23,182 bases of DNA. Source: a virus. The translations under genes were made by a program, and so were the position numbers. Shown here piece by piece: positions 22,123-23,182 of this stretch. The notes beneath the pieces were generated by a model. It made no database searches. It worked only from the letters and a program-made list of their open reading frames with translations, and had not been told where the DNA came from. Position 1 is the stretch's first letter. Each line of letters starts with the position of its first letter. The DNA lies in the IMG/VR virus record IMGVR_UViG_3300013233_000216, positions 1 to 23,182 of that record; one strand, 5' to 3'.

Positions 22123-22496
22123 TCTACTTTGCGAACAAGTGTAATAGATTTGCGTTTACGTTTAGTATGTGCGATAGCATTAAGTGAAGTAACCGGTCCT
22201 GTTAGAATATCTAAATTTTTATTAGTAAAGGTTTTAGTATAAGGTTTAAACGGTTTCCATTCGTGCTTTAAAAAGATATTAATAGGGATAGATCTATTAG
22301 ATTCCCACCACCACGTCTCGCCAAGCTCCAAAAATAAGTGTTTTAACTGTTTGTCCGGCAGCTGGGCAAAATCATAGATACTAGTGATTATTTTATCATG
22401 ATTCTGAATAATACCTACAAATTCAACATCGGCATATTTGCAGATCGTCAAAAATGGGTATTTCTCTGTGAGTTTCTTAAAGGGATTATTATCCAT
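22119..22496 (-). CDS. Conserved marine T4-like protein, late-type, minus strand
   Basis: 125 aa: FVGIIQNHDKIITSIYDF, LFLELGETWWWESNRSIPIN, LKHEWKPFKPYTKTFTNKN and a basic end KRKRKSITLVRK. This looks like a conserved hypothetical of marine T4-like myoviruses, not a shadow frame. It is the only minus-strand gene seen. An exact T4 late box TATAAATA lies 35 bases upstream on the minus strand, so late expression is likely. Function unknown. Confidence 0.75.
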   Translation of the reverse strand: MDNNPFKKLTEKYPFLTICKYADVEFVGIIQNHDKIITSIYDFAQLPDKQLKHLFLELGETWWWESNRSIPINIFLKHEWKPFKPYTKTFTNKNLDILTGPVTSLNAIAHTKRKRKSITLVRKVD

Positions 22497-22501
22497 AAAT
22501 A
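22494..22501 (+). promoter_or_regulatory. Late-type box CATAAATA before the rightmost gene
   Basis: Seven of eight matches to TATAAATA. Only five bases separate it from the ATG at 22507, so a transcript started from it would have almost no leader. It overlaps the start of the minus-strand gene. Confidence 0.35.
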
Positions 22502-22506
22502 GTGTT

Positions 22507-23182
22507 ATGAGCTCTTATCATACTAAAATATATTTATACCACCAGCGCCATCAAGTAATAATAACTAACGTTACAAATAGCACAACAATCAGCAGAGGAT
22601 ACCAACAAGTGTACACAGAAAACTTAACAGCCAATAGAGGCACCACTAATCAAATTTTAATAGAATTTGTTAATCAAGACCAAAAAGCTGTAGACACAAC
22701 CGGCATAACATTCACGTGTAGAATAATATCACACGACGGGGAAACATTATTATTAGAAAAAGCATTAACTCCAGTGAACGAAATCAGAGGGCAATCTAAA
22801 TTAGTGTTAACAGAAGACGAGTTAAACAATATATCCCCGCAAACAGCAATGTATAGCATAGAGCAAAACAACACAATATTATCGGAGCCAGTGTATACAG
22901 ATGACCATGCCGGTAGTAGAGGAAACATAGATATAGTAGATAGTATCAAGCCAGCGTATGTAGCAAGTAAAATAATCACCATACCTGACCACCCGATAAA
23001 TACAGCATACGTTACTAGTGTGTTAGAAACTAATAATGCTGGAGTGCATACGTTACAATATGATATGAATCAGTTCACTGGAGACATTTTAGTCGAAGGT
23101 GCTACGGAAGCAGTAGGTCCGTGGTATACTATAATAGCAGAGAATATATCACAAGCGATTGATGTACACAGCACAACAATAG
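22507..23182 (+). CDS. Probable virion structural protein, 3' end outside window
   Basis: Open to the window end, at least 225 codons. The sequence begins MSSYHTKIYLYHQRHQVII and goes on as a Thr, Asn and Ile-rich beta protein: LTANRGTTNQILIEFVNQD, then FTCRIISHDGETLLLEKALT, KLVLTEDELNNI, and later GDILVEGATEAVGPWYTI. This is the pattern of phage baseplate or neck-associated structural proteins that wrap parameter definitions in beta sandwiches. No ribosome binding site is seen before the ATG, which is only five bases from a CATAAATA late box. A GTG at 22468 would extend it into the opposite gene and is less likely. Confidence 0.68.
   Translation, partial: MSSYHTKIYLYHQRHQVIITNVTNSTTISRGYQQVYTENLTANRGTTNQILIEFVNQDQKAVDTTGITFTCRIISHDGETLLLEKALTPVNEIRGQSKLVLTEDELNNISPQTAMYSIEQNNTILSEPVYTDDHAGSRGNIDIVDSIKPAYVASKIITIPDHPINTAYVTSVLETNNAGVHTLQYDMNQFTGDILVEGATEAVGPWYTIIAENISQAIDVHSTTI
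22531..22538 (-). promoter_or_regulatory. T4 late promoter box TATAAATA, minus strand
   Basis: Exact match to the T4 late -10 consensus on the minus strand (plus strand reads TATTTATA). It points left toward the gene starting at 22496 and leaves a leader of about 25-30 bases. Confidence 0.5.

Noticed and set aside
22674-22982. A 102-aa minus-strand open frame at the right end
   Set aside because: It is the antisense shadow of the plus-strand structural gene that runs off the window.
1-23182. CRISPR array or insertion sequence
   Set aside because: No regularly spaced short repeats and no transposase frame; the mobile features are homing endonucleases and an intein.

Overview
The window is a piece of an AT-rich genome of a T4-like myovirus, probably a marine or aquatic phage of the type best known from cyanophages and pelagiphages. 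The call rests on recognisable T4-type genes: the large terminase (gp17), the single-strand DNA-binding protein (gp32), UvsX, UvsY and UvsW. It is supported by T4-late-type promoter boxes (NATAAATA) and by several hypothetical proteins of the kind shared by marine T4-likes. A set of near-perfect TTGACA-N17-TATAAT promoters points to a bacterial host with a sigma70-type polymerase. Nearly all genes are on the + strand. The exception is one late-type gene near the right end.

Layout. Positions 1-1070 hold a 5'-truncated Vsr-like homing endonuclease and the out-of-frame tail of a second endonuclease. Positions 1051-2781 encode the C-terminal part of terminase, fused behind the C-terminal part of a split intein that interrupts the Walker A motif. 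The N-terminal terminase and intein halves must lie left of the window. Then come a large 813-aa protein of unknown function (2806-5247), a terminator and an elaborate leader, and gp32 (5493-6563). A second intact homing endonuclease follows (6574-7464), with a nested long hairpin at its 5' end. An unknown gene (7458-8252) is bracketed by two copies of a 60-bp repeat that is itself a consensus promoter. The recombination block uvsX, unknown, acidic protein, uvsY, zinc-ribbon protein, methyltransferase, cytidylyltransferase-cupin fusion runs almost without gaps (8307-12682). A virion-type protein with a GATAAATA late box and a terminator closes this half.

Positions 13426-14320 are non-coding: a promoter, many hairpins, one recognisable tRNA-Gly(UCC) and three tRNA-like elements whose middles are 30-40 nt longer than normal. 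It may be a large structured RNA next to tRNAs. Twin 61-bp promoters then drive a small unknown gene and an AAA+ ATPase. A 254-nt intergenic stretch full of inverted and direct repeats precedes an unknown gene and uvsW. A translationally coupled run of small unknown genes follows (18424-19907). A perfect promoter then feeds a possibly leaderless gene and a conserved marine-T4 gene block ending with a small DnaE-like protein. The right end has a divergent pair of late-type genes.

Functionally the window combines DNA packaging (terminase) with recombination-dependent replication and repair (gp32, UvsX, UvsY, UvsW). It carries two homing endonucleases, one split intein and several promoter duplications that look like footprints of homing and recombination.
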